Source: Bdellovibrio sp. KM01 (lineage in GTDB: Bacteria; Bdellovibrionota; Bdellovibrionia; Bdellovibrionales; Bdellovibrionaceae). From it: DNA of 64,000 nt. Both the position numbers and the translations under genes were made by a program. Position 1 is the first letter of the stretch. Each line of letters starts with the position of its first letter. The stretch spans positions 1,550,001 to 1,614,000 of the forward strand of contig NZ_CP058348.1 of assembly GCF_013752535.1 (NCBI RefSeq). Direction: 5' to 3'. Positions 8,856 through 16,506 of this stretch are shown here, in pieces. The notes under the pieces were generated by a model that did not search any database, was not told the origin of the DNA, and saw only the letters and a program-made list of their open reading frames with translations.

Positions 8856-9356
8856 ATGAAAAATTTGATGATGATTTTGAGCGCGATGTTGGTTGTATCT
8901 GCGGCGAAAGCAGCCGACAGCAAAGTGGGTTTCGTGGATATGCAAAAAGCCGTTCAAGCAACAGCGGCTGGTAAAAAAGCCAAAGCCGAACTAGAGGCTG
9001 ATTTCGGTAAAAAGAAAAAAGACATCGAGAAAAAAGAAGCCGAGCTTAAGAAATTGGGCGAAGAGATGGAAAAGAAAAAAGCGGTTTTGTCTGAAGATGC
9101 TTTGGGCAAAAAACAAGCGGAGTTCCAAGCTCAAATGATGAAATACCGTGAAGAAGTTCAAAAAAGCCAAATGGATTTGCAAAAAAAGCAAAACGAACTG
9201 ACTGCTCCCATCGTAACTAAAATGAAAGAAGTGATTTCAAAAATCGCTAAAGAAAAAGGCTACACGATCGTGATGGAAAGCAATAACGGCGTTTTGTTCT
9301 CGACACCAGATTCAGATTTGACGGACGAGACGATCAAAGCTTTCGATAAGCTGTAA
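8856..9356 (+). CDS. OmpH/Skp-like periplasmic chaperone
   Basis: Skp proteins hold unfolded outer-membrane proteins in the periplasm. The product starts with a signal peptide ending AAKAA, then KVGFVDMQKAVQATAAGKKAK, the conserved N-terminal strand and helix of Skp. A long Lys/Glu-rich coiled coil covers about residues 45-120, and the C-terminal strand returns to the body (GYTIVMESNNGVLF). I start at ATG 8856 because GAGGAG lies at 8845-8850; an in-frame ATG at 8823 would precede the signal peptide. It is monocistronic, between the dut array and a strong terminator. Confidence 0.88.
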   Translation: MKNLMMILSAMLVVSAAKAADSKVGFVDMQKAVQATAAGKKAKAELEADFGKKKKDIEKKEAELKKLGEEMEKKKAVLSEDALGKKQAEFQAQMMKYREEVQKSQMDLQKKQNELTAPIVTKMKEVISKIAKEKGYTIVMESNNGVLFSTPDSDLTDETIKAFDKL

Positions 9357-9441
9357 AAGGTACGGACTTACTTTCTCCAGTGATTTAAAAGCCGTAGAAA
9401 GTGATGGAAAAAAGTCCTATCGACATCCTGCAAATAATAAT

Positions 9442-9473
9442 AAAAAAGGCATCCCCAGAGATGCCTTTTTTTA
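9442..9473 (+). terminator. Intrinsic terminator after the Skp-like gene
   Basis: AAAAAAGGCAT (9442-9452) pairs with ATGCCTTTTTT (9461-9471), followed by further T's. The symmetric A- and T-runs suggest it works in both directions, serving the plus-strand Skp-like gene and the minus-strand gene that ends at 9549. Confidence 0.85.
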
Positions 9474-9548
9474 TTGTGAAGTTCGCTTTTCGGTTGAGGA
9501 TATTCTGATTCGGAGTAACGCAATCAGTTACCGCAGCGGAGGTGAAAG

Positions 9549-10112
9549 TTACATTCTTGCGACTTCGATGCGGTTGTAAAGCCATAGGAAGAAGACGCAG
9601 GCGAATAGGATTGTCACCAATCGCAAAGCGCGGCGCTTTTCCATTTGAAAGTTTTCACTTAAACCCACGGCCATTAACATTGCTGTGAAAGCGAAACCCA
9701 CCAAGGTAATGGGTGGAATCAATTCCGAACCGGCTTGGAAAATAAAGAACGGGATGTTCGAGAAAAGGACCAGAGTAAAAATCAGGCGAAGCGAGCAGGT
9801 TCTTTTTTCGAAGACCTGGAAGTAGTAATAAATAAACACAGCTCCAAGCCAAGCCATGACGACTGCGATAAATGGAGCAAAAATCAAACCGGAGCCGATG
9901 CGGTAGATGTTCGGCGGAATCAAACCGGAAATCACACCCGAGATCATCGAGATCACAATGATCGTGATCAGCAAAGTCGACCATTTCCAGTCAGGAAGGT
10001 GCTTAATCTTCTGAACAGGATGGCGAAGATAATCAATCACGTAATTGAAAACTTCTTTTGCGGTTTGCATTTTTGTTTCTTTGCCAGGTGTCACATCACG
10101 ATAGTCAGTCAT
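9549..10112 (-). CDS. Yip1-domain-like multipass membrane protein
   Basis: A 187-residue integral membrane protein with a short cytoplasmic N-terminus (KEVFNYVIDYLRHPVQKIKHL) and about five hydrophobic segments. The layout, including an amphipathic helix before the first membrane span, resembles Yip1/YIF1-domain proteins, which in bacteria have no settled function. An internal ATG at 10070 (MQTAKEV) could be the true start since neither start has a strong Shine-Dalgarno. It is not visibly in an operon; a long palindromic element lies just upstream at 10163-10332. Confidence 0.65.
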   Translation of the reverse strand: MTDYRDVTPGKETKMQTAKEVFNYVIDYLRHPVQKIKHLPDWKWSTLLITIIVISMISGVISGLIPPNIYRIGSGLIFAPFIAVVMAWLGAVFIYYYFQVFEKRTCSLRLIFTLVLFSNIPFFIFQAGSELIPPITLVGFAFTAMLMAVGLSENFQMEKRRALRLVTILFACVFFLWLYNRIEVARM

Positions 10113-10162
10113 ATTCCCATTGCATCATGGGCCTTAGTAACAGGCAAGCAAGTTCAGCTAAC

Positions 10163-10332
10163 AATGCCTAGAGGCCCTCGCTAGGGCTTTGGCCACTGCT
10201 TACCCCAAACTCCGCGACACGCCATCCGTGGCTCACCGTCGCCGGCTTCGCCGGTTCGCGCATCGTGCGCCGACGGAGGTCGCTGCGTGTAGGGTAAGCA
10301 GTGGCCAAAGCCCTAGCGAGGGCCTCGGCATT
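10163..10332. repeat. Long palindromic element 1
   Basis: A 35 bp perfect inverted repeat (10171-10205 with 10292-10326) is extended outward by AATGCC (10163-10168) and GGCATT (10327-10332), the left side having two extra bases. The ~86-base core is GC-rich and itself foldable (GCCGGCTTCGCCGG). The core segment 10215-10289 is shared with palindromic element 2 near 26600, including CGACACGCCATCC and ACGGAGGTCGCTGC. The arms are not shared. It fills the gap between two minus-strand genes. No coding capacity is evident. Confidence 0.9.
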
Positions 10333-10340
10333 GAAGTTGT

Positions 10341-11009
10341 TTAATTGCCGTCTCTTAGATCCATTTCTGCTAGGGATTGTGACCTCTCTAGAAGAAGGCG
10401 GGCGTTTTGTAGTTGGGTGGCTTCGATCGCTCCTAGGGTGCTTAGAGTGGGGAGGTTGCGGCCGAATAGTAAAAGGCGATGGAGGTCGTAGGACCACTTT
10501 ATGAAGAAACTGCCTTTTTTGGAGGGGAGGGTTTCTATAGTGGCTTGGGGAATGATCGGGGTTGCTAAAGAGGCAGTTGTGGGTTTGTTTTCCGTGCCGC
10601 TGATTTCGGTAATGCTCATCACGCAGTCGGGGCGAAGTTCGCGTAAGACGGAGTCGAACTCTTGGAGGGTGGTTGAGTCCATGATCATGTGGAATTTTCT
10701 TTTGGCTTCGTCTTGGGATTTTAGAAACTCTATCAGGCGGGATTGGCGCAGCAGAGGATTGCTCCATGGCAGTCTGAGGTGGAAGACTTCGTAGCCATGC
10801 TCTGCCAGGTACGAGGGATAGATGTTCCAATAGTTTGAGAAATAGAAAAAGCTGCGTTGGCCGGTGACGAATAACAGGGGCCAGCGGGTCAGTAGGCAGT
10901 TCGGTTGGAGTTCTTGATCGTAGTGTTTTTGGGCGCGCGCTTTGTTGGTCAAAACGGCTAAGGCGACTAAGAAAACGAAGAGGCTAAGAAGTAGGGCGAG
11001 TGTATCCAC
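10341..11009 (-). CDS. Degenerate class-2-lipase-like protein, probably inactive
   Basis: A 222-residue protein with an N-terminal hydrophobic anchor (about residues 3-20). Residues 44-82 read like the start of a bacterial alpha/beta-hydrolase lipase (WPLLFVTG, then YWNIYPSYLAEHGYEVFHLRLP). Where such lipases have the GHSMGG nucleophile elbow, this one has FHMIMDSTTLQEF (S112), so the GxSxG motif is lost. MSITEISGTENKP then aligns loosely with the SLTTISTPHRGS region. The C-terminal lid and catalytic His region look shortened. I infer a pseudoenzyme or a diverged protein; family membership is likely but not certain. Confidence 0.5.
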   Translation of the reverse strand: MDTLALLLSLFVFLVALAVLTNKARAQKHYDQELQPNCLLTRWPLLFVTGQRSFFYFSNYWNIYPSYLAEHGYEVFHLRLPWSNPLLRQSRLIEFLKSQDEAKRKFHMIMDSTTLQEFDSVLRELRPDCVMSITEISGTENKPTTASLATPIIPQATIETLPSKKGSFFIKWSYDLHRLLLFGRNLPTLSTLGAIEATQLQNARLLLERSQSLAEMDLRDGN

Positions 11010-11026
11010 TCGCCCAGTATTGCGAA

Positions 11027-11680
11027 TTAAAGAGAAGTGTTCAAGCGAAACGCGAAATCAAACGAGTCTTTGTCAGAAGGTTTGTTAACCAGGGCTGTGC
11101 GCGCGCTGGCTTCAACACCGACAGAGATGTTTTGGTGGATTTGTGCGAACAAGCCGCTGGCGATAACCAAAGAAGGCGTGGTTTCATCAACATGCAAATC
11201 TTGAATGGCATTGTCGTACTTCATCATGCGTGCAGAAAGACCTGTGCTTAAAGAGTAATTCCAAACGCCCTGGATCGCATTGGTGTAACCAAATTTACCT
11301 TCCAGCTCACGCAATGAGAATGAATCGCTGGAGCTGTCGTTCGAACCATAATTGCGGAAGATCACTTCGCCATAAAGATTGCGAGAGCTTAGATCGCGAC
11401 CCGCAGAAAGTTGAACCCCTGTGGTGCGGCGATTGAAATTCGCACCACTTGTCGACACATTTGTAAAACCATTGACGTAACCAATACCGATGTGTGACTG
11501 AGGGCCATCAGCATCTTTTTTGATTTGTTCGTAGCTGGATTTTTTTTGGCTCAATTCATTCACCAAGTCGTCATAGCTGACTTCCTGATAATCCGCGCCA
11601 GAAGCGGCCCAGACCATTGTAGAGGAGCAAATTGTAAAAAGGGAAACTACAGCGAATTGGATCGTTTTTAGTTTAGTCAT
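11027..11680 (-). CDS. Exported protein, likely outer-membrane beta-barrel
   Basis: 217 residues with a clear signal peptide (positive MTKLK, hydrophobic core, cleavage near VWAAS). After a short charged helix (about 35-60), the chain alternates polar and hydrophobic residues in Gly/Ser-rich strands and ends RLNTSL, which suits a small 8-10 stranded barrel. No named family is recognised. It ends 17 bases upstream of the next minus-strand gene's start, so the two may be cotranscribed. Confidence 0.6.
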   Translation of the reverse strand: MTKLKTIQFAVVSLFTICSSTMVWAASGADYQEVSYDDLVNELSQKKSSYEQIKKDADGPQSHIGIGYVNGFTNVSTSGANFNRRTTGVQLSAGRDLSSRNLYGEVIFRNYGSNDSSSDSFSLRELEGKFGYTNAIQGVWNYSLSTGLSARMMKYDNAIQDLHVDETTPSLVIASGLFAQIHQNISVGVEASARTALVNKPSDKDSFDFAFRLNTSL

Positions 11681-11759
11681 AAGGTGATTCTAGCAAGGCT
11701 TTGTCATTTCTCAAAAATTGATCTTTCTTTCTAGACCTTGTTTCCGGCAGACTAGGTAT

Positions 11760-12200
11760 ATGTTTTCTTTTTTCAAATCCAAGCACAATTGTTACTGCGC
11801 CTTTTGCAAAACTCCCCGCAATATTTATCGTAAGAAAAATATCGGGTTGATGAATATCTTTGCAGCAGCGATGGCCTCGATCGTGGTGATGTTCGCGATC
11901 TGGCAGGAATACGATCCGCGTGTGATGATTGCTTTTGTGGTGTGCTTGGCGATCTCGGAAGTGTTTGTGCAAATCCGCTGGCGCTTGTCGGTGGTGTGTC
12001 GCACTTGTGGCTTCGATCCGATTCTTTATGTTAAAGATTCCGCTGCTGCGGCAGAAAAGGTGAAATTCCAATTGGATCTGCGTAAGCAAGATCCCAAGTA
12101 TCTGCTGACGAAACCTTTGAATTTGCCGACCATCACACCTAAGAAGGTGGAAGCTTTGGAAACCAAGGGTAAAGGCAAGCTCGTTTCGCGATCTATTTAA
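11760..12200 (+). CDS. Small membrane protein with two Cys pairs
   Basis: 146 residues. Near the N-terminus is CYCAFCKTPRNIY and near residue 80 is CRTCGFDP, two CxxC-type pairs that could bind zinc. Between them lie two transmembrane helices (about residues 31-48 and 55-70). The C-terminus is a basic, Pro/Lys-rich tail. I start at ATG 11760, which gives a compact protein beginning MFSFFKSKHN; an earlier in-frame ATG at 11718 lacks a ribosome site. No function is recognised. The two clusters would lie on the same face of the membrane. Confidence 0.6.
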   Translation: MFSFFKSKHNCYCAFCKTPRNIYRKKNIGLMNIFAAAMASIVVMFAIWQEYDPRVMIAFVVCLAISEVFVQIRWRLSVVCRTCGFDPILYVKDSAAAAEKVKFQLDLRKQDPKYLLTKPLNLPTITPKKVEALETKGKGKLVSRSI

Positions 12201-12277
12201 TGAAATAGCCCCATTTTACGCTTCATGGCCCTGCCGGAGTTGTTGCCAGCCGCAGAGGTTTATGCCAATTTAGGGGC

Positions 12278-12973
12278 ATGAAAACTCTGATTGTGATCCC
12301 TACATACAATGAAAAAGAAAATGTGCAGACTATCGTGCCTGCAGTCTTTGCTCAAAATTTGGGCGTTGATATTTTAGTTGTCGATGACAACTCTCCGGAT
12401 GGAACAGGTTCCATCGTTCGCGAGATGCAAAAAACTCTGCCTCAATTGAATCTTCTTTCTCGCCCGGGCAAACAAGGCTTGGGGAAGGCCTATATCGCTG
12501 GTTTTCGCTGGGGTATTGATCAGGGGTATGAGGCCATCGTGGAGATGGATGCAGACTTCTCGCACCGCCCAGAAGACTTGGGTCCTCTGTTGAACACTTT
12601 GAAAAACAATGATTTTGCGGTGGGTTCTCGTTATGTCGAGGGTGGTCGCACCGTCAACTGGGGTCTCATGCGCAAGATTATTTCTCGCGGTGGTGGTATC
12701 TATTCTCGTCTGATCCTGGGGTTCCCATTGAATGATTGGACGGGTGGTTTCAATGCCTGGAAAAAGGAAACTTTGATCGGCATTGATCTGGCAACTGTTG
12801 AATCCAACGGTTACAGCTTCCAAATTGAATTAAAATACAAAGCCATGAAAAAAGGCTTCAAGGGAGCTGAATCTCCGATCGTTTTTGAAGACCGTCGCGT
12901 GGGACAAAGTAAAATGTCTTTGAAAATCGTGCTTGAGGCTTTCTGGCGTGTTTGGCTTATGCGCTTTAAGTAA
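12278..12973 (+). CDS. Polyprenol-phosphate mannosyltransferase-like GT2 glycosyltransferase
   Basis: Family 2 glycosyltransferase resembling dolichol/polyprenol monophosphate mannose synthases, which move mannose from GDP-mannose to a lipid carrier. Visible are VIPTYNEKENV at the N-terminus, the nucleotide-binding VVDDNSPDGTG (about 33-43), the EMDADFSH metal site (about 90) and the acceptor region VEGGRTVNWGLMRKIISRGG. GGFNAWKK and QIELKYKAMKKGF follow as in DPM1-type enzymes. At 231 residues it lacks the C-terminal membrane helices of some relatives. The exact donor and acceptor are uncertain. The next gene begins inside its 3' end. Confidence 0.88.
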   Translation: MKTLIVIPTYNEKENVQTIVPAVFAQNLGVDILVVDDNSPDGTGSIVREMQKTLPQLNLLSRPGKQGLGKAYIAGFRWGIDQGYEAIVEMDADFSHRPEDLGPLLNTLKNNDFAVGSRYVEGGRTVNWGLMRKIISRGGGIYSRLILGFPLNDWTGGFNAWKKETLIGIDLATVESNGYSFQIELKYKAMKKGFKGAESPIVFEDRRVGQSKMSLKIVLEAFWRVWLMRFK

Positions 12974-13829
12974 GACCGTTTCACTTCGAATTTTTCGAAG
13001 TGCGGCGGCTTTGCTTTTCTTATTCTGTCTGGTTCCTATGATAGTGCTTGCGCAGGCACAAAAAGGAACTGTCATTGCCGATGAGGCTCAAGTTTATAAA
13101 GACCCTGATTTTGATGCTCCCGTGATGGCAGTTTTAAAACAGGGCCAGGTCTTACAAATCTCCAAAGGAAAAAAAGGGCCTTTCTATAAGGTTCGTCTGA
13201 AGCCGGGAAAAACGGGTTGGGTTTCTGATGCGGAAATTCGTCCTGGCGTGATCACAAAACAAGACATGCATGAAGCCGCACAAGAGGCCGAGGAAGCGGA
13301 AGAAGCCTCGGCTCGAGGCAAAAGACCTTTCTTTGCCAGTCGCTATCGTGGGCTTTCGTTGGATTTTATCGACTATGCGGAAGACACGATGGGTGGTCGT
13401 CGCAATGCTCAAACGATGTTCTTCGGTTTGAAGTTCAATGGTTACAACACGCTTTTTTCAGGCGACATGTATACTGAAAGCAATATCCTGTTTCACTCGG
13501 GTGCGCCGTCTTACTACAAAGACTATACAGGTTATGACGGTAGCGGTTACATCGTGATTTTGGATTTCTTGTTTCAAACGGTTTTACCCAAAGGAAGAGA
13601 TCTGATTTTCTTTTACGGCTTTGGACCAATGTTTAAGTACTCGCACTTTGATCTGACTTTAACGGGCTCTCAAGATCCGTACTCCGCAGACGATATGACT
13701 CTGGGAGTTCTGTTTAATGTGGGGGCTGCGTATCGAATCAAGCGCGTGTCGATCCGTCCCGATCTTAAGTATTACTGGGAAAAATCCAGTTATTGGGGTT
13801 ACGGAATCAACTTAGGCCTCGACTTCTAA
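12933..13829 (+). CDS. Exported SH3-domain protein with C-terminal barrel-like region
   Basis: 298 residues as written from a TTG at 12933. A GTG at 12948, with TTGAGG upstream, is an equally good start. Both give a signal peptide ending VLAQAQ. Residues ~45-105 form a bacterial SH3-like domain (AQVYKDPDFDAPVMAVLKQG, then GKTGWVSDAEI), often a murein- or peptide-binding module. A charged Glu/Ala linker follows, then ~160 residues of alternating strands ending GINLGLDF, like an outer-membrane barrel. It overlaps the glycosyltransferase gene by up to 41 bases. Role: probably envelope-associated. Confidence 0.65.
   Translation: MRLSGVFGLCALSKTVSLRIFRSAAALLFLFCLVPMIVLAQAQKGTVIADEAQVYKDPDFDAPVMAVLKQGQVLQISKGKKGPFYKVRLKPGKTGWVSDAEIRPGVITKQDMHEAAQEAEEAEEASARGKRPFFASRYRGLSLDFIDYAEDTMGGRRNAQTMFFGLKFNGYNTLFSGDMYTESNILFHSGAPSYYKDYTGYDGSGYIVILDFLFQTVLPKGRDLIFFYGFGPMFKYSHFDLTLTGSQDPYSADDMTLGVLFNVGAAYRIKRVSIRPDLKYYWEKSSYWGYGINLGLDF
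12982..13002 (+). other. Perfect hairpin at gene junction
   Basis: CACTTCGAA (12982-12990) pairs with TTCGAAGTG (12994-13002) across a three-base loop, 9 bases after the glycosyltransferase stop codon. It lies inside the coding region of the next gene's signal peptide if that gene uses a TTG or GTG start. No U-run follows. Confidence 0.6.
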
Positions 13830-13908
13830 AAATGGATTCACATTAAGTTTAGCTTTTGCCGCGCGTTAAGGGTGACGAGTTGGACGCAGGTGGGTTACAA
13901 CGCCGTTC

Positions 13909-14496
13909 ATGTTTAAGTCTATTTATCTTATCGGTTTGGTTTCGGTTCTTTTCTCTTCTTTGGCATTTGCTGGCGATATCAATGCGGCATTTGATTCTAT
14001 CAAAAATACCGGAGCTAATTTTGATCCCGATGGCGCTGTTTGCGAAGAGCTTGAACGTGTTCGTTTGTCTCAGCAGTATCCTTCCGATAAGTTTTTGATT
14101 TCAGGCGATATTGAGTACAGCACAGGTGGTCAGACCGTGGGTGAGCTTGATACGGTTGTGATAGACCGCGCTACAGGCAAAGTCGTTTTGTTGGGTGAAG
14201 TAAAATGCTGGAAGAATTTTGATGGAGCTTTGCTTAAAGCCAAATCTCAGTTGCAGCGTTTCTTCTGGAACCTTCAACAAAACCCAGCAGCGATGGCTTT
14301 TACGTCATATGACGGTATTCAGTACTCTGCAGCCCAATTTCCATTAGACACCCCTGTTTACACAGTGGGTCCTCAAGGGGCCGTGGCTAAGGGCTTTACC
14401 TATGAGTTTGATCTGACACTAAAGGAAACTCATCAGCTCAGAATGATGCTTCTAAAGTGCCAACAAAATAACGAGTGCCCGGGTCCTCAGCACTAA
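13909..14496 (+). CDS. Exported PD-(D/E)XK nuclease-like protein
   Basis: 195 residues with a signal peptide (MFKSIYLIGLVSVLFSSLAFAG). The mature part shows a likely PD-(D/E)XK nuclease signature: an N-terminal helix with Glu47 (VCEELERVRL), then GELDTVVID with E79/D81, a short turn, and LGEVKCW with E97-x-K99, followed by a helix (ALLKAKSQLQRFFWNLQQN) as in NERD or Holliday-resolvase-type folds. Such domains are normally cytoplasmic; export suggests action on DNA in the periplasm or in prey. Cys45, Cys100, Cys183 and Cys189 could form disulfides. Function is inferred from the motif alone. Confidence 0.55.
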   Translation: MFKSIYLIGLVSVLFSSLAFAGDINAAFDSIKNTGANFDPDGAVCEELERVRLSQQYPSDKFLISGDIEYSTGGQTVGELDTVVIDRATGKVVLLGEVKCWKNFDGALLKAKSQLQRFFWNLQQNPAAMAFTSYDGIQYSAAQFPLDTPVYTVGPQGAVAKGFTYEFDLTLKETHQLRMMLLKCQQNNECPGPQH

Positions 14497-14574
14497 AATT
14501 ACGCGTCGCACATGCAAAAACCGGCAGGCACCTTTTTGGTGATTTAATCAGTCCTGTAGGGCATCTTTTCGCCC

Positions 14575-16506
14575 ATGTCTATTCAAGTTTTATCTCCGGA
14601 AGTTGTCGATCAAATTGCCGCTGGCGAGGTGGTCGAGCGTCCTGCGCATCTTGTGAAAGAGCTGGTTGAAAACTCCATCGATGCGGGTGCCACTCGCGTG
14701 CATGTGGAGTTCTTTGATGGCGGTCGTATTGTTAAAGTCATCGATAACGGGAAGGGCATGTCTCCTGAAGATTTGCCGAAAGCCTTGGATCGCTTTGCGA
14801 CCAGTAAAATTTCAAAATCAGATGATCTGTGGAGCTTAAAAACCTTTGGTTTCCGCGGGGAAGCTTTGGCGAGTATTTCCTCGGTTAGCAAAATGACTTT
14901 GACCACTCGTCGCGAAGGTGATGAGCAAGCTTTCCAACTGGTAAGTTTGTACGGAAAAAAGCAACCGATCGATCGCGTGGGTGGTTCCCAAGGCACGACC
15001 GTGCTGATGGAAAATCTTTTCGAAAACATGCCGGCACGGTTGAAGTTTTTAAAATCAGATGCAGCAGAGCACACGGCGATCAAAACGACTTTGAAAGCGA
15101 TGGCGCTGGCTCACTTTGATGTGGAATTCCGTATTCAGGAAAATAGCAAGCTGGTTAATTTCTGGCCGGCCTGCAAAGACCGTAAAGAGCGCGCCGAGCA
15201 AATTCTTGAAATCAAGCCTTTGTTCGTGGGTGAAGCTTCTCGTGAGTATGTGAAGGCCTATGCGGTATTCGCAGATCCTCATAATGTCGCTAAGACTGCT
15301 AAAAATATCTGGTTGTTTGCGCAGAACCGTTGGATTCAAGATCGCAGCCTTCAAGCTGCAGTGAACGAAGCTTACCGCAGTCTATTGATGCACGGTGAAT
15401 TTCCGATCGCAGCTGTTTGGGTGGAAACAGATCCTGAATACATCGACGTGAATATTCACCCGACAAAATCTCAAGTGAAATTCCATGATCCTTCGCTGGC
15501 GTTCCGTGCTGTGGCCGGAGCTTTGCGGGGCACTTTGGAAAAAGCTCCTTGGATTCAGCAAAGCGGACAGCTTCGTTCGCAAGCGCAATTTGGTTCAGCT
15601 GGTGGAGCTGTTGATTATTCAGATCCTGCAGCGACTTATCCTTCAGCAAAAGGTCTGCCGAATTTTGCGACGAGCGAAAATGGAGCAAAGGTTGCTCAGC
15701 CTGAGATGCCAAAAGAAAATCTGGCCTTCCAGGATTCTACTTTCAAAACCACTCAGTTCCAGAAAAAGGACTTCAGTTTTCCGACGACATCAGTTCAGCA
15801 ACCTCAAATGAGTTATCAAACTTTGGCCGAGGCTGCAGAGTCTCGTCAGAATTTTGAAATGCCTGCGAAAGCCGAAGTAAATTCATTGAATACTGAAACT
15901 GTGGCTCCGGTGAGCGGCGGTTACTGGTCATCCCTGGAAGTTTTGGGACAAGCGAATCTAACATACATCGTGACTCAGCATCGCGATAAAATGGTTTTCG
16001 TTGATCAACATGCGGCCCACGAACGTGTGGCTTATGAAAAACTGATGAATGCCTGGAAAGGTGGGAAAATTGATATTCAAGATTTCCTTTTTCCTTTAGC
16101 GATCGACATGTCTCCCGAAAAAGTCGAAGGTCTTTTGTTATTAGCAAAAGACATCGAACGCCTGGGTGTATTCATTGAAGCCTTAGGGCCCGGCACTGTG
16201 GGCGTAAAAGCCGCTCCGTTGTTCATTAAAGAATCTGTACTAGGTAAAGTCCTGGATCGCATGGCCACAGAAGTGGTGGATCAAGGTGGCAGTTACTCTT
16301 TGGAGCGAGCTGTGGGCGATATCTGCGCAACCATGGCCTGTCATTCCGTGGTGCGTGCGGGACAAGCGTTAAGCATCGATCAAATGAAAAATCTTTTGCG
16401 CGAAATGGATCACTTCCCACTTTCAAGTTTTTGCCCTCATGGTCGACCGGTGAGTGTGGAATATCCTTTCTATAAACTTGAAAAGGACTTTGGACGAATC
16501 GTTTGA
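14575..16506 (+). CDS. mutL: DNA mismatch repair protein MutL (endonuclease-type)
   Basis: GHKL ATPase that links MutS mismatch recognition to strand incision. ATPase motifs are all present: ELVENSIDAGAT (~25-36), DNGKGMSPED, GFRGEALASISSV (~98-110) and GSQGTTV. A variable Gln/Pro-rich linker spans ~330-455. The C-terminal domain carries DQHAAHERVAYEK starting at ~477, which fits the DQHA(x)2E(x)4E endonuclease motif, plus CHSVVRAG and CPHGRPV. This is the nicking type found in bacteria without MutH. It begins mutL-miaA, the miaA ATG overlapping its TGA. Confidence 0.96.
   Translation: MSIQVLSPEVVDQIAAGEVVERPAHLVKELVENSIDAGATRVHVEFFDGGRIVKVIDNGKGMSPEDLPKALDRFATSKISKSDDLWSLKTFGFRGEALASISSVSKMTLTTRREGDEQAFQLVSLYGKKQPIDRVGGSQGTTVLMENLFENMPARLKFLKSDAAEHTAIKTTLKAMALAHFDVEFRIQENSKLVNFWPACKDRKERAEQILEIKPLFVGEASREYVKAYAVFADPHNVAKTAKNIWLFAQNRWIQDRSLQAAVNEAYRSLLMHGEFPIAAVWVETDPEYIDVNIHPTKSQVKFHDPSLAFRAVAGALRGTLEKAPWIQQSGQLRSQAQFGSAGGAVDYSDPAATYPSAKGLPNFATSENGAKVAQPEMPKENLAFQDSTFKTTQFQKKDFSFPTTSVQQPQMSYQTLAEAAESRQNFEMPAKAEVNSLNTETVAPVSGGYWSSLEVLGQANLTYIVTQHRDKMVFVDQHAAHERVAYEKLMNAWKGGKIDIQDFLFPLAIDMSPEKVEGLLLLAKDIERLGVFIEALGPGTVGVKAAPLFIKESVLGKVLDRMATEVVDQGGSYSLERAVGDICATMACHSVVRAGQALSIDQMKNLLREMDHFPLSSFCPHGRPVSVEYPFYKLEKDFGRIV

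Noticed and set aside
10163-10332. Integron attC site or insertion sequence end
   Set aside because: No integrase-type core sites, no target duplication and no transposase nearby; architecture is a simple long palindrome with a shared core.
10168-10830. Arg/Pro-rich 220-residue frame on the minus strand
   Set aside because: It crosses palindromic element 1 and overlaps the better-supported gene 10341-11009 in another frame.
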